Shown one piece after another: positions 1 to 10,563 of a DNA stretch of 64,000 nt. The translations under genes were made by a program, and so were the position numbers. The notes beneath the pieces are model-generated. The model saw only the letters and a list, made by a program, of their open reading frames with translations. It was not told where the DNA came from and ran no database searches. The stretch covers positions 1-64,000 of the forward strand of contig CALNHX010002808.1 of assembly GCA_940337035.1 (NCBI GenBank), in the 5' to 3' direction. Within the stretch, counting starts at the first letter, position 1, and each line of letters opens with the position of its first letter. Origin of the DNA: Agriotes lineatus (Eukaryota > Arthropoda > Insecta > Coleoptera > Elateridae).

Positions 1-2
1 CT

Positions 3-707
3 GAAAGTTGCTCTTTGTTTTTTAATTATAAAAAAAAATTTAGTATTGTTTTATTAGCCTCATGTGATTATAAATATAAATTTTCCTCTGTTGATATTGG
101 TGCGTATGGTTCACAGAGTGATGGGGGAGTTTTCAGAAATAGTGTGTTTGGACAGAGAATGGAATCTTCAGATTTAAACATACCTGCAGAAAAACAGTTA
201 CCAGGAACAAACACCGTCACACCTTTCTGTTTTGTTGCAGATGAAGCATTCCCATTAAAAAAATCTATAATGAGACCTTACCCTGGGAAAAATTTAACAG
301 ATAGGCAAAGGATTTTCAATTATAGACTTTCCAGGGCTAGGCAAGTCATTGAAAATACTTTTGGTATACTGGTGGCTCGATGGAGGATTTTAAAAACTAC
401 AATCAATGCCAAAGTTGAAAATATTGACAATATTGTTAAAGCAGTTGTTGTTCTGCATAATTACTGCCAAACTGAACTTTGCGAGTCTGAAGGCACTAAC
501 ATATATTGTCCATCAAGTTATGTGGATACAGATGGTGAGGAAAATGGAGGGTGGAGGGCAGAACAAGAACATTTAGCATCTGTTGGTCGATTAGGTTCGA
601 AAGTGTCTAAACGTTCTATTTATGCAATCAGAGACACATTTGCAGAATATTTTATGTCAGATGAAGGTAGAGTTGCATGGCAAGACAAGGTGTTAACTGC
701 AGAATAA
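3..707 (+). CDS. PIF/Harbinger transposase, C-terminal part (cut by window edge)
   Basis: The reading frame is open from the left edge to the TAA at 705-707, so the N-terminus lies outside the window and the TTG near position 15 is not a real start. The protein shows the DDE_Tnp_4 (HARBI1-like) pattern: NYKKKFSIVLL, then SVDIGAYGSQSDGGVF, the second catalytic Asp in FVADEAFPL and the catalytic Glu in QVIENTFGILVARWRIL, followed by AVVVLHNYC. The first catalytic Asp would be upstream. The family cuts and pastes DNA with a 3-bp target duplication in partnership with a Myb/MADF protein; such a gene lies just downstream on the other strand. No stop or frameshift is visible, so this half is intact. 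Inserted host domestication cannot be excluded, but the many related copies here argue for a transposon. Confidence 0.88.
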   Translation, partial: ESCSLFFNYKKKFSIVLLASCDYKYKFSSVDIGAYGSQSDGGVFRNSVFGQRMESSDLNIPAEKQLPGTNTVTPFCFVADEAFPLKKSIMRPYPGKNLTDRQRIFNYRLSRARQVIENTFGILVARWRILKTTINAKVENIDNIVKAVVVLHNYCQTELCESEGTNIYCPSSYVDTDGEENGGWRAEQEHLASVGRLGSKVSKRSIYAIRDTFAEYFMSDEGRVAWQDKVLTAE

Positions 708-824
708 ATGTACAATTTTTACAAGTTTTGGCAAGGTTTAGTTTTTCTTTATATTAACAATTATTTTATTTTTGGAGACTGAAGATATTAGTAAATTAAA
801 AATCTTGAAAAAGGTTTTGATTTT

Positions 825-1955
825 TTATTTGTCATTAAATAACAGCAATAATATTTCCTTTCTTTTTTCCTGTGCTTCGTCTGCAGGCATCCTTTCCAGC
901 TCTTCAAACAAATATTGCACAAATGTGCTGTTTGCGTTTCTGGGAACAGGCTGTCTGTTTCCAAAAACGTTTGTAATTGACTGAGCCATTCCCAGAATTT
1001 CGTCCAGTTTTTCTTCTTTATTGCGTTTGCGTCTTTGTACTCCTTGTGGTAGAAAATATTTTGATAAGCGAACTTACACATACTATTTACTTATTTATAT
1101 TACCAACGGGTGTAGTGGGCGTCCTACCAGCCAGTGACTTCCTTTTTATGCCACTAGGACCGGCCACTGGTGGTTCTTCCTCCTGAGTGGAGTGTCGAGG
1201 ACTGGTTGGCTCTTCCAGAGGGCTTTCAGTCCTAGCCTCTGAAGACGTCAGACTCTCCATCGTCATCGTGCTCCAGACAGAGGCTGAAGACGATGGTCTA
1301 CTGGATGCTCTACTTGTGGTGTTTCTCTTTGTGGCAGTATATGTCCTATAAAGCATATAACCACAATTATTAATAATATGCATATATGATACAAAATGTA
1401 GAAAGGTCAATTAAACAGTCAATACTAACTTTCTTTTCTTTGTGTACCTATTATAAAAAAGCATTGCCTCAAAGTGAGGCCAATTGCTATAAGGTGCCCC
1501 AGTACCCGAGGGAAACTTGTTTTTTTCTTTGACGAAGCGGTCCCTAAGGTGCTTCCAAAGCTTCATGCACTTTTCAACTAAAACAGACAATATTTGAATT
1601 ATTTTCAGATAAAGCATTAAAATAAACAATTCAGGTACTCGGATATTTTTCTCACCACTACAGTTTAGCACGGTGCTAATATGCTGCCAAGCCTAATGTT
1701 TTTTCTTTGTATCCTTGTATGATTTGTTGGACAAATCATACAAGAACTCAAATTGTTGAATCGCCTCTATCAAGAGGCCTGGCTCCAGAGTACCTTCTTG
1801 TTCTTCGATGGGTATTTCTGTAAAAAATATATAAAAATCAGAAAATACCGAGGAAAATACTGAGAAAACTACTAACCCGACTGGCTCTGGGTAGCCTCCG
1901 TCTCCAGTTCATTAAATTCCTCAAGGAGGTCATCGCTCTGATCTGGATCACACAT
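825..1955 (-). pseudogene. MADF/BESS-like Harbinger partner protein, spliced, one nonsense codon
   Basis: Reading right to left, a start at 1955 (MCDPDQSDDLLEEF) is followed by exons with good GT/AG borders. They encode a MADF DNA-binding domain (LYDLSNKSYKDTKKKH, then KLWKHLRDRFVKEKNKF and WPHFEAMLFY), a Ser/Pro-rich linker and a BESS-like end (FVQYLFEELERMPADEAQ) with TAA at 825-827. A TAG at 1693-1695 interrupts the MADF domain between KKKH and AWQHIS, so this copy is probably dead. It is tail-to-tail with the Harbinger transposase on the plus strand, the usual two-gene layout of insect Harbingers, where the MADF/Myb protein binds the ends and recruits the transposase. Exon borders are my inference from splice signals. 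Confidence 0.75.
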
Positions 1956-2154
1956 CTGTAGAAGATAGGACATAAATAAATAAACTGAAAAACTGAAATA
2001 TTTACCTAGCTACCCACCTGCAAGCGTTTGTCAGATGTCAGTGAATGGCATTTGACATATGACGTAAAACACGTGACAGCTGAAAATCGTTTTGATTGGC
2101 TCTTCAGACTTGCTACGAACGGTGCTACGAGCGGCCTCGGACAAAAGTTAAAGT

Positions 2155-2300
2155 TTATTCAAGTCGAACGGCAGCCCAACAGCGAACGGCAACGCCGACG
2201 GTAGATATAAATGGTCTTACAGGTTTCTGAACTTTTAAATTGGGAACGCCAGCGCGAACGCCAACGGGAACGTGAACGCCGGCGAACGGCAAGTTTATAA
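2155..2300. repeat. GC-rich repeated GAACGGCAACG block
   Basis: About 145 bp of GAACGGC/GAACGCC-like motifs in an otherwise AT-rich setting. Two direct units read ATTTATA followed by GCCGTTCGCCGGCG-like sequence. Similar GAACGGCTGAACG text appears at 10,020-10,100. It resembles the GC-rich ends of some insect Harbinger elements, but I could not match two ends with a TSD. Confidence 0.4.
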
Positions 2301-2319
2301 ATCCAGCTTTATTGTTAAC

Positions 2320-2583
2320 CTCGCCTTCACCAGTACCTCTTTTAATTGATTTTGTATGTTTTCGATATTCTGTTAACAAATTGGTACGAAGACCATTAAC
2401 TTTTGATTTTTTTTTCGCACATGTTACCCCTGGTCTGAGAGGTTTTAACTTCGATTGGATTTCTTCATAGGCGGCATTTTTTAAATGCTTATTTTTGTAA
2501 GCGGTGCTTTTAACGTTGTACAAACACGATCTATTTTTATAAGATTCTATTAAGCACGACACTTGCTCGTGACTCCAAGACAT
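2320..2583 (-). pseudogene. MADF-domain first exon (isolated)
   Basis: An ATG at 2583 opens MSWSHEQVSCLIESYKNR, LYNVKSTAYKNKHLKNAAY and LKPLRPGVTCAKKKSKVNG, the N-terminal half of a MADF domain. It ends at a plausible donor (GAG then GTTAAC) near 2320. The frame stays open to 2155, but that stretch is GC-rich repeat rather than protein-like. No downstream exon is seen, so this is an exon of a broken gene. It may belong to the HARBI1-like transposase at 7522-9926, which lacks a partner, but that link is a guess. Confidence 0.6.
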
Positions 2584-2589
2584 CGTTCA

Positions 2590-3149
2590 GTTTTAAATGT
2601 AAAAGAAAAATATCCGTTCCTCTAAAACACAACACTTGAATACAAATAAAACAAATAATCTGAGGTTATGTAATTTGTCTAACAAATTGAACGACCAACA
2701 TAAAAAAAACAGAACGCCCAACACGATAATGACACATTTTCCTAAAAAGTTGACAGAATAATAGATGAAAAATAGGACCTGTTCACTAATAAACTAAATT
2801 GATGAAAAATAGGACAGCGTTCAGTTCCTAAATTTAGAACAAAAAAAATATTATTTTTCTGTATGAATTTTTCCATTTTTTAGTTCCTAAATAAATTATC
2901 TTAAACTTGTACTAAATACAGTATGATCGAAAACTTTCAACAGCTAGAGCGTAGTCGAATTATTTGGTCAAAAAATTTTGTTGGCAGTCGTGGTAGTAAA
3001 AGTGACATTGGAATTTTATATCTGTCAGTTTAAGGTTATTGTCATTTCAACAAATACAAACATTCTTGTTGAATACATCGAAATGTTAGTAACAAAAACT
3101 ACAGCCATTCAAAATGATTTGCTGCATTTTCCATACACAGAACCACCTA
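2590..3149. other. AT-rich non-coding stretch
   Basis: No domain, tRNA or clean TIR element is seen. GATGAAAAATAGGAC occurs twice near 2765 and 2802. A segment near 2970-3050 (AATTTTGTTGGCAG, then CAGTTTAAGGTTAT) shares motifs with the inside of the adjacent MITE, so it may be an older related copy. Confidence 0.4.
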
Positions 3150-3669
3150 TAAGCCGTTCACGATCTTTTTGGGTCAGGTGAGGCTATGACCATCTAGTAA
3201 TTTTGTTGGCAGAACCTCTGTTGCAACAAAACTCCCTCATGGAAATTGACACTTTTTGTGTTAGGTTAGGTTGTTTTCAGTTTAAGGTTATATTTTCTGA
3301 ATAGGTACATTGTTGCCGGATATTCTCTAGTCTCCACATCGACTCGCGTTTTTCTTTTTTTAAATTTGGTCTGTCCTTTTTAAATTGGAAGTAGCATCGT
3401 TTAATGGAAATTTTTTGTTGTAACAAAATTATTTTGGGCATTTTGATTTTTCCTTTGACGGAAACTAAAATTATTTTTACACATTTGATAAATCATTTAT
3501 TTTTTTACGAATATTAAAATAATAAATCTGGCAATGTGGTGGCAAGAAAATGTCGAATTGACACTGACAGAAAAAAAAGTTGCATCCGCTACATCATCGA
3601 ATCAGTTAGTCTAACATGAAGAGAAAAAATCATAGCCAACTCTGTCCCAAAAAGGTCGTGAACGGCTTA
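3150..3669. mobile_element. 520-bp MITE with TA target duplication
   Basis: The left end TAAGCCGTTCACGATCTTTT is the inverted copy of the right end (AAAAAGGTCGTGAACGGCTTA), giving about 25 bp of TIR. TA flanks both ends (3148-3149 and 3670-3671). The inside has no coding capacity. TA duplication and size fit a Tc1/mariner-type non-autonomous element. Confidence 0.7.
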
Positions 3670-3870
3670 TAGTGCTCGACATTAAACATGCTGTAAAAGT
3701 TAAGTTTATCTGTCAAAATTGTATAGGTTATAGGTATTATTAAGTAGCTTTACTCATCACTGCCAACATAAATTTAATTTTAAAAAAAATCCACAGCCCT
3801 CTAGACGATCATACGTAACTGAACATTACAAACAGCCTTTAATACATTATTACTAATACAAGTCCATTTT

Positions 3871-4194
3871 GCCGGGGTCGGTAGCTCAGTGGTAAGCATC
3901 CTGACTACTGATGTAAGGATCGCGAGTTCGACTCCCGGTCCCGGTGAGGTTTTCAAAAATAATAAAATACAGATGAAAGCCTCTACAGAATGCCATCATT
4001 CGGAAGTGATGTAAAGCCGTGGGTCCCATGTTACTATGATGTGTAGCATGTAAAAGATCCCTTGTTAGGGTTGGAACTCCTTAGTCTCGGCAAAATTTTA
4101 AGTAGGACTTTCACCATATGACCGTAGCAGTCGGTGTCTAAGGTACCTGGTACTCTACATGCCTAGACCTTGTCCATTAACAAACAAACAAACA
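3871..4194 (+). mobile_element. tRNA-derived SINE with (CAAA)n tail
   Basis: The 5' end is tRNA-like, with an A box (GTAGCTCAGTGGTAAGC) and a B box (GAGTTCGACTCCC) at tRNA spacing, so RNA polymerase III would transcribe it. The body is unrelated to tRNA and the 3' end is an ACAAACAAACAAACAAA tail. It is flanked by near-identical duplications, AAGTCCATTTT (3860-3870) and AAGTCTATTTT (4195-4205), as expected of LINE-driven retroposition. Confidence 0.85.
3872..3944 (+). other. tRNA-like head of the SINE (not a functional tRNA)
   Basis: This 73-bp piece keeps both internal promoter boxes, but it continues directly into a SINE body and has no independent 3' end. It is best read as the SINE promoter, not a tRNA gene. 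Confidence 0.6.
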
Positions 4195-4495
4195 AAGTCT
4201 ATTTTTAAAGATCAAATCAAGCAGGTAGTCAACTGTCAATATCAAACAATTTACGGGCAATTGGTCTCGCCTTTCAGTTCCAGCAAAAATTAAGTTTGCC
4301 TAGTTAATATTTAATTTTAATTATTATTTCCTTGATGACGACAAATACTATAATCCATTTAGGAAACTCCCGTGACATTTACAGTGTCAAATGCAAAATT
4401 TTGAGTGTACTTGATAAGTACTAAGTACCTACTATTTCAGCTGATTGTACTTAACGGTCAGTAGCGTCAAACTTGTAAGGTTATGACAATAGCAA

Positions 4496-4923
4496 ATTAT
4501 GCAATGAGGGAGAGAAATGTGTTATTTTGATGAGGTGCAATTTCTGACTCGAGGGTAAAACCTAACCTGCTAACCTCCAATTTGACATAATTGTGAGCTC
4601 TTGTCATAATGACTTACACTGCCACCAACTTTAAAATTTACTTTGCGTCAGTTTTGACACAAACTGACGCAAAACCTAACCTGCTAACCTCGAATTTGAC
4701 ATAGACTTACAGTGCCACCAACTTTAAAATTTGAAAATGTCAATAAATTACGTTTAAAAAAAACAGGTTTGTAGTTTTAAATCTTCCTGCAACGTCAAAA
4801 ACAGTATATGCAATTTGGAGAGACTGCTATTTTGCTTCAGTGCTATGTGACTCTCGGGCTTCGACCTCGAGTCACAAATTGCACCTCAGCAAAATAACGC
4901 ATTTCTCTCCCTCATTGCATAAT
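4496..4923. mobile_element. 428-bp MITE with 60-bp TIRs
   Basis: ATTATGCAATGAGGGAGAGA at the left is matched in inverse at the right (TCTCTCCCTCATTGCATAAT); the arms extend about 60 bp to CTCGAGG/CCTCGAG. Inside, two blocks repeat directly: ACCTAACCTGCTAACCTC followed by AATTTGACAT, and GCCACCAACTTTAAAATTT. The AACCTGCTAACCTC motif recurs at about 7400-7500 and 16,800. No coding sequence is present. Confidence 0.7.
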
Positions 4924-5077
4924 CTACTATTTTATTTTGCTAAACTTAAATGTGAATTGTAGTTTTAGCGAAACAAAGTAAAAACAATTTATTAATAACT
5001 TCAGTAAGTAATCTTGTATTACATATGCTACCAAGACAAATCCTATCTTGTATGCAAGAAGATAATTAATCAATATA

Positions 5078-5998
5078 CAGTGCGTAAATTAAGTATGGTG
5101 GTATTATTTGAATACGGCCATAGATAGAACTCTGAAATTTGGTATAGAAGTAAAACATACGGTTTCCTACTAATATTCGTGGGTCCAATTTTTTATTGAT
5201 CGTTACGACTGCAGCACGGCCAACTTGATGATTTTTTTAAATTGAAATGGGGGTCGAAAGTACCATCATTAGAAAGTTGTTTTTTTTTGTAGAATCCCAC
5301 GATGTAGCACTTGATATGGCAGTTTTGAAAAATAACTTCTCTACACCAAATTAAACTTTGAGAATATTACTTTCAACGGCTTGCTAGATATGCTAAAAAT
5401 TTAGTTGGCGGCGAATGCTTTGTTTTGTTTTTCAACTTTAAACAGTACATTTATGAAGAATACCCATTTAACCATTGTATAAGAATTTACATACTTCCGC
5501 ATAACTACGTCTTCTATCACCATAGCCTATCATTATGAGAATCTCGATTCTCTCCTTTTCTGTTAGATGTTCCATGGTACTTTCTCACTAATTACGCAAA
5601 TTCAAACAACACTTATACTTTTTGGTGTTCAATATTTGTTAAACAACAGCGGCATTGTTTTGTGTTCAGTGCTTACTATGGGTTTCAGTTATCTGATAAA
5701 TTTTTATCTACAACCTTTAATTTGGTATAGTGAAGTTATTTTTCAAAACTGCCATATCAAGTGCTACATCGTTGGATTCTATACAAAAACAGCTTTCTGA
5801 TGATGGTACTTTCGACCCCCATTTCAATTTAAAAAAATAATCAAGTTGGCCGTGCTGCAGTCGTAACGATCGATAAAAAAATTGGAACCACGAATATTAG
5901 TAGAAAACCGTATGTTTTACTTCTATACCAAATTTCAGAGTTCTATCTATGGGCGTATTCAAATAATACCACAGTTTCCATACTTAATTTATGCACTG
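5078..5998 (-). mobile_element. 921-bp Tc1/mariner-like element with TIRs of about 275 bp
   Basis: The ends CAGTGCGTAAATTAAGTATG and its inverse are flanked by TA. The inverted arms run about 275 bp (5078-5353 and 5722-5998) with few mismatches. The middle, read on the minus strand from 5576, begins MEHLTEKERIEILIMIGYGD, an N-terminal helix-turn-helix like that of insect Tc1/mariner transposases (DUF4817 type), and soon stops. It is an internally deleted, non-autonomous derivative. Long arms resemble the DD41D element at 17,445, which suggests related families. Confidence 0.75.
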
Positions 5999-6000
5999 TA

Positions 6001-7521
6001 TACTTCAATAATTCAATTGGCAAGTGAAATAAAAAACAAAAACTTGAAATTTAAATTGAAAATGGCGCCAACATAAAATGAAAGAATTACTAATACCCTA
6101 CTAGCGATTTTCATATTAACCAACTGATAGTGAGTTTTACGTCATGGGAGTTTCCTGACAGTGAACTCTATATTTATATAGAGTTCATTGTTTCCTGAAT
6201 GGAATATACGTGACTTTCGACACTTCGCTTGAAGAATACATTTATTAGGCACGATAAGCAAATGGCACTGTTTAGACGTATCCTCGTTAGGGTATTTAAT
6301 TCATAAAATTAAATTAAAAAAATATCAGGTTCACCAGTATAATTGCATAACTGTCCGTGCATTAAAAACTGGAGTATAGTACAATTTACTTTTTCAAAGT
6401 TGGTAGCATTTAAACCCCATAATGTGAAACATCAAATTGCAGGCGCCATTTTCAGGCGGGATATACTACGAAACATTATTTTCTATAATCATTGTTAATT
6501 AAATTTAATAAAAATATATTAAAGAAAGTTGACATAACTTCTAATTGAATTTTCCATTAAATTCCCAAAATTTTAGTACTGCGATTTTTTATTTCAAAAT
6601 GCACAAAATCGAGTAAATAGAAAAAATAGTAGAAAAAACTCGCCTCAGAAATTATTTATCGCACTCGTCATTTTTTTACATGAAGAACATTGAAACAGCT
6701 TCTTTTATTTCAGTAAACTGACCGATTTTCATTTATGACAAATTAAAATTCAAAGTTTTTTTATTATTTGTATGCACAGTAGATAAAATAGTATAAAAAA
6801 TTCGTTTCACAACGCCTGTTGTCTACTTGTAGCCTTGCCATAATTGGAGGCGCCACAAAAATCCTACATTATGCAATTTGCATTGTACTGCTAAAAGGTT
6901 GTCACAACGTAAAAAGACAAATGCATTCAACATAAGTACATCAAGATGAAAATATTATTAATATAGCAGAAGAGGTTAATTAATTTCCCACAACCAGTAA
7001 AGTTGTTATCAAAACTCTCTATATTATTAAGAAATAAAATTTTCAGCTTCATTTACTGTACACGTCGGCCTTATTCGACCTCACGCTTGCCTTTGTTCGT
7101 TAAAAATTGTGTAATAGTAAATCTCATAATGGGAAAAGATATTTGCGTAATACTTTTGTCCTTTTCTCTTAAATAACTGTTATTTCAAAGGTTAAACCGA
7201 TTACTCGAGGAGAATTTTCAGAGTTGGCAACGTGGGACGCAAGCACTCGTGGCTGGAGCAGGGGAATTTGGAAAGTTTTGTGGTGGCCATTCCTAATTCG
7301 TAGTACCTGTTTTGATCCATATATGTAACAAGAGATCAATAAAAAAACCAATTAGGGTAGGCTGTGATATGTGTTATACGTTTGGCAGTACTGAAGTGTA
7401 TTGTCAGTCTATGTCAAATTCGAGATTAGTAGGTTAGGTTTTGTTTGTTGTTTGACACAGACTGACGTAAAACTTAACCTGCAAATCTCGAATTTATCAT
7501 GCATCGAAACAGTTTACATTA
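6001..7521. other. AT-rich non-coding stretch with small palindromes
   Basis: No coding domain is recognised. A perfect 26-bp palindrome-with-loop (arms TGAACTCTATA) lies at 6162-6187. TCATGGGAGTTTCCTG at about 6142 is the inverse of AGGAAACTCCCGTGACA at about 4361, possibly the two ends of an element into which the 4496 MITE and 5078 element inserted. At 7400-7500 lies another copy of the CAAATTCGAGATTAGTAGG / AACCTGC motif. Confidence 0.4.
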
Positions 7522-8573
7522 TTAATAAATTTGTTCCATTATTTGGTTTCGTTTTTGAACACCAATATTTCTATTGACATCGATAAATTCTTCATGAGGT
7601 CCATCTTCATTCTCATTATTTTCTTCCACATTTAAATCAAAATTTTGCAGCCCTTCCCTGCGAATAATATAATTATGCAGAACACAAGTTGCAGTAACAA
7701 CTGTTGCAACATTTTCAATATTTGCATATAGGTACTTCAGCCTTCGAAATTTCCCTTTTAGTCGTCCAAATGCTTGCTCAATTTTGCTGCGTGCTGCACT
7801 TAGAATAGTGTTAAAATTTGTTTGCATAGGTATCAAATGACCTGTATCTCTAAATGGTACCATTACATTTTTCATTAAGGGGTACGCACTGTCACCAAGA
7901 ATATGAAAATTTTCATGTATTAAGGGTCCATTGTCGCTCGTTATTCTGTCGTAGAGTGGACTCATTCTAAATGCTCTAGCATCGTGTACACGTCCTGGCA
8001 TACCAATAAATATATCTATAAATATTTGTCTATGATCGCATACCCCTTGCAAAATAACAGAATGAAACTGCTTTCTGTTATAGTAATCAATAGCATTATG
8101 AGCTGGGGCTTTTATAGGAATGTGGCATCCATCTATAGCTCCTACAATTCCAGGAAAGCCTGTTTTTTCTTGGAATGCGTTAGCTGTCACTATCGTCTGC
8201 TCATTAGTAGGCCATCTTACTTCTTGTGCCATCATTTGGCATAGAATAGTACAAATTTGGTAAAAAATTAGATGGCCAGTGCCTTTTGACATTCCAAATC
8301 TATCGCAGCATGCCAAATAGGATTCCGGTTTGGCTAACATCCATATCGTAAAAAGTATTTTTTTTCCAAATCCGTTCTACCTTCAACGGCTAGTCTATTG
8401 CCTATATCCACTGTAAGCATCTGAAATAGACAAATAAATGTAAAAATTGTATATGTACCTCAATCCCTGCATTTTATATTGTACAGTTCTACTAGTTGTA
8501 CTTATTTTATTTTTTCAAGTCAACAAGATTGTTCTAAACTGTAATAGTAATCTTACTACTGTACACTGTATTA

Positions 8574-9690
8574 TCTTATATATATTTCTAAAAGTCCTGA
8601 CTGACTCACTCACTTACTCATCAACGCCCAGCCCAAACCCTTGGACCTAGAAAGCTGAAATTTTGCACAGAGGTTCCCTTTATGATGTATACAAGGAATA
8701 AAGAAGGATATTTCGAAATTCAACCCCTAAAGGGGTAAAATGGGGGTTCCAATTTTGTATGGAGAAATAATATTAAATAGACATTTCGACTTGAAACTTC
8801 GTAGGAGTACTCCTAAAAACAAATAATCAAATACGTATTTCGTGATTTTCCGAAAATCAACCCCTTAGGGGGTGAAATGGGGTAAGTAAGCCTAAAAATC
8901 GATATGGGTGTCGTTATTGAGGTTTTTTGGGACGTTGATTGCGTAAATTACGTCCAAGACGGTGAACATGACATAAGGGAAGAAACGGGACGGGACGGGA
9001 CTAGACTGGACGGAACGGGACGGGACGGGACTAGACTGGACGGAACGGGACGGACTGGACGGGACGGGACTGAGAGGGACGGGACTGGACGGGAAGGGAA
9101 GGGACGGAACGGGACGGGGCGGGACGGGGCAAAGCGGGACGGGGCGGGACGGAAAGGGAAGGAAAAGGATGGGATGGAAGGGGAGGGGATGGGATGGAAG
9201 GGGAGGGGCGGGACGGGACGGAAAGGGACGGGACTGGACGGGAGGGAAAGGGGCGGGACGGGACGGGACGGGAAGGTTCGAGACGGGGCGGGGCGGGGCG
9301 GAACGGGATGATACGGAAAGGAAAGGGAATAAATGGGATGGAAGGGGAAGGGACGGGACGGGACGGGAAGGTACGGGACTGGACGGGAAGGGACTGAACA
9401 GGAAGGGACTGTACGGAAAAGGAAGGGACGGGACGAAAAGGAACGAGACGGGACGGGACGGAAAGGGAAGGGGAGGGAAGGAATGGGATGGAAGGGGAGA
9501 GGCGGGACGGGACGAGACGGGACGGAACGGGACGGGACAGGACGAGACGGGACGGAATGGGACGGTACGGAGACGGGGACGGAGAAAGGGACGGGGACGG
9601 GGATAGGATGGGATGACAGAAAATAATCAGTCATTATTTAATACACAAATAACGAACCTCGCGCGAACGAAGTCGCGGGTAAAAGCTAGT
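8574..9690 (+). mobile_element. Non-autonomous Helitron
   Basis: It starts TCTTATATATATTTC after A, then TCCTGACTGACTCACTCACT and an ACGCCCAGCCCAAACC block, the 5' pattern of insect Helitrons. It ends with a GC hairpin (CGCGCGAACGAAGTCGCG) just before AAAAGCTAGT and is followed by T. Insertion between A and T without duplication is the Helitron rule. No Rep/helicase is encoded. It sits wholly in the intron of the HARBI1-like gene. The middle is replaced by a GGGAC-type minisatellite. Confidence 0.82.
8982..9614. repeat. GGGACGGGAC-type minisatellite inside the Helitron
   Basis: About 630 bp of imperfect GGGAC/GGGAA/GGGAT pentamer-like units on the plus strand, almost free of C outside GAC. 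Long open frames through it on both strands (Gly/Asp/Arg-rich or Pro/Ser/Val-rich) are by-products of the repeat. The strand is strongly purine-biased, so triplex or G-quadruplex formation and length instability are plausible. Confidence 0.9.
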
Positions 9691-9926
9691 TAATAGATAT
9701 ATACCTCCATAACGTTTCTGGACATTTTAAAATGTTCATAAAAGTCCTGTAGTGAATATCTTGGTATCACTTCCTCGAAGTAATTGGTATTCTGCACAGC
9801 CTCATTCTCTTCTACATCCAAATTAAGCAACCTCAAAACATTATTTTCTGCCAACGGAAGTACGTGGATTAATGTATTGATTTCCATTACATCATCTTGC
9901 AAAATTTCCAGTAGGATTTGCTCCAT

Positions 9927-10563
9927 ATTTTTAAAAATACGTCACTACCCAAACATAACCACAAAACAATACCTAATCACAACACAACTGACGTTTCTGC
10001 TTGTAAACATAGCGTTCGCTAACCAAGGTCGTTCAGCCGTTCGCAGCTGCTGTACTCGGCAAAAAGCGACCGCAGAGACAGCGCTGACCCGGCTGAACGC
10101 GCCCATTATTATAGAAAAAAAAGGACTTTACTATAATCCTTGACTAAATATAAAGAAAGAACTAGATGCCGAAGAAAATAAAGGAAAAGAAAAAGAAAAA
10201 GACCTTTTTTATGAAAATATGCAAGTATTAAAACTGTTGGCAGTGTAAAATTTATATAATATTGTTTTATCTACAAATTACAGTTGAAATGAGAGTATAC
10301 ATCCAAGGAACTAGCTTGCAGCTGGACAGAGGAAGACGATGAACAACAATAGCAGCTTTCAGCAGGTAATAATTATTAATGTATCTTAGTAGATAGATAA
10401 CATGTTGCGCAGAGTATAAGTATGATTTATTATTGAGCGAGTTACATAGATTTACGGAAGTGAGGTTATAGAAAAATTTTAAAGGGGGTTATTTGTCAGG
10501 TAGTTTCGCATTTTTCCTAATTTGCAAACAATACAATTCAATCTAAATACAGATTTTATAATT
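9927..10563. other. Non-coding stretch, possible Harbinger end
   Basis: GC-rich text at 10,008-10,105 (GCGTTCGCTAACC, GTTCAGCCGTTCGC, GGCTGAACGCGCCC) could be the terminal region of the HARBI1-like element to its left, but I found no matching inverse end. The rest is A-rich and without recognisable features. Confidence 0.3.

Larger units (their letters stand above)
7522..9926 (-). pseudogene. HARBI1-like Harbinger transposase, two exons, one frameshift
   Basis: Exon 1 (9926-9705) starts MEQILLEILQDDVMEI and ends RYSLQDFYEHFKMSRNVME at a GT donor. Exon 2 (8420-7522) starts after TTTCAG and carries the full DDE set: Asp in GAIDGCHIPI, Asp in ILGDSAYPL and Glu in SKIEQAFGRLKGKF, then VLHNYI. 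The length fits HARBI1-like nucleases. The only lesion I find is a one-base deficit in a run of eight A (minus strand, about 8361-8368): nine would join TDLEKK to LFTIWMLAKPESY. That makes it either a very young pseudogene or an assembly error. The intron is swollen by a Helitron. No partner gene is adjacent. Confidence 0.85.

Noticed and set aside
3872..3944. A tRNA gene
   Set aside because: Both Pol III boxes are present, but the sequence continues into a SINE body with a tail and TSD, so it is a SINE head. The same applies to the tRNA-like heads near 20,275-20,350 and 48,634-48,710.
4361..6158. One composite transposon bounded by AGGAAACTCCC and its inverse
   Set aside because: The inverse match is only about 17 bp with mismatches and no TSD; noted in the spacer entry but not called.
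8904..9634. Several long open frames (97-228 codons, Pro/Ser/Val-rich or Gly/Asp/Arg-rich)
   Set aside because: They are by-products of the GGGAC minisatellite: frames overlap on both strands and the composition is only the repeat translated.
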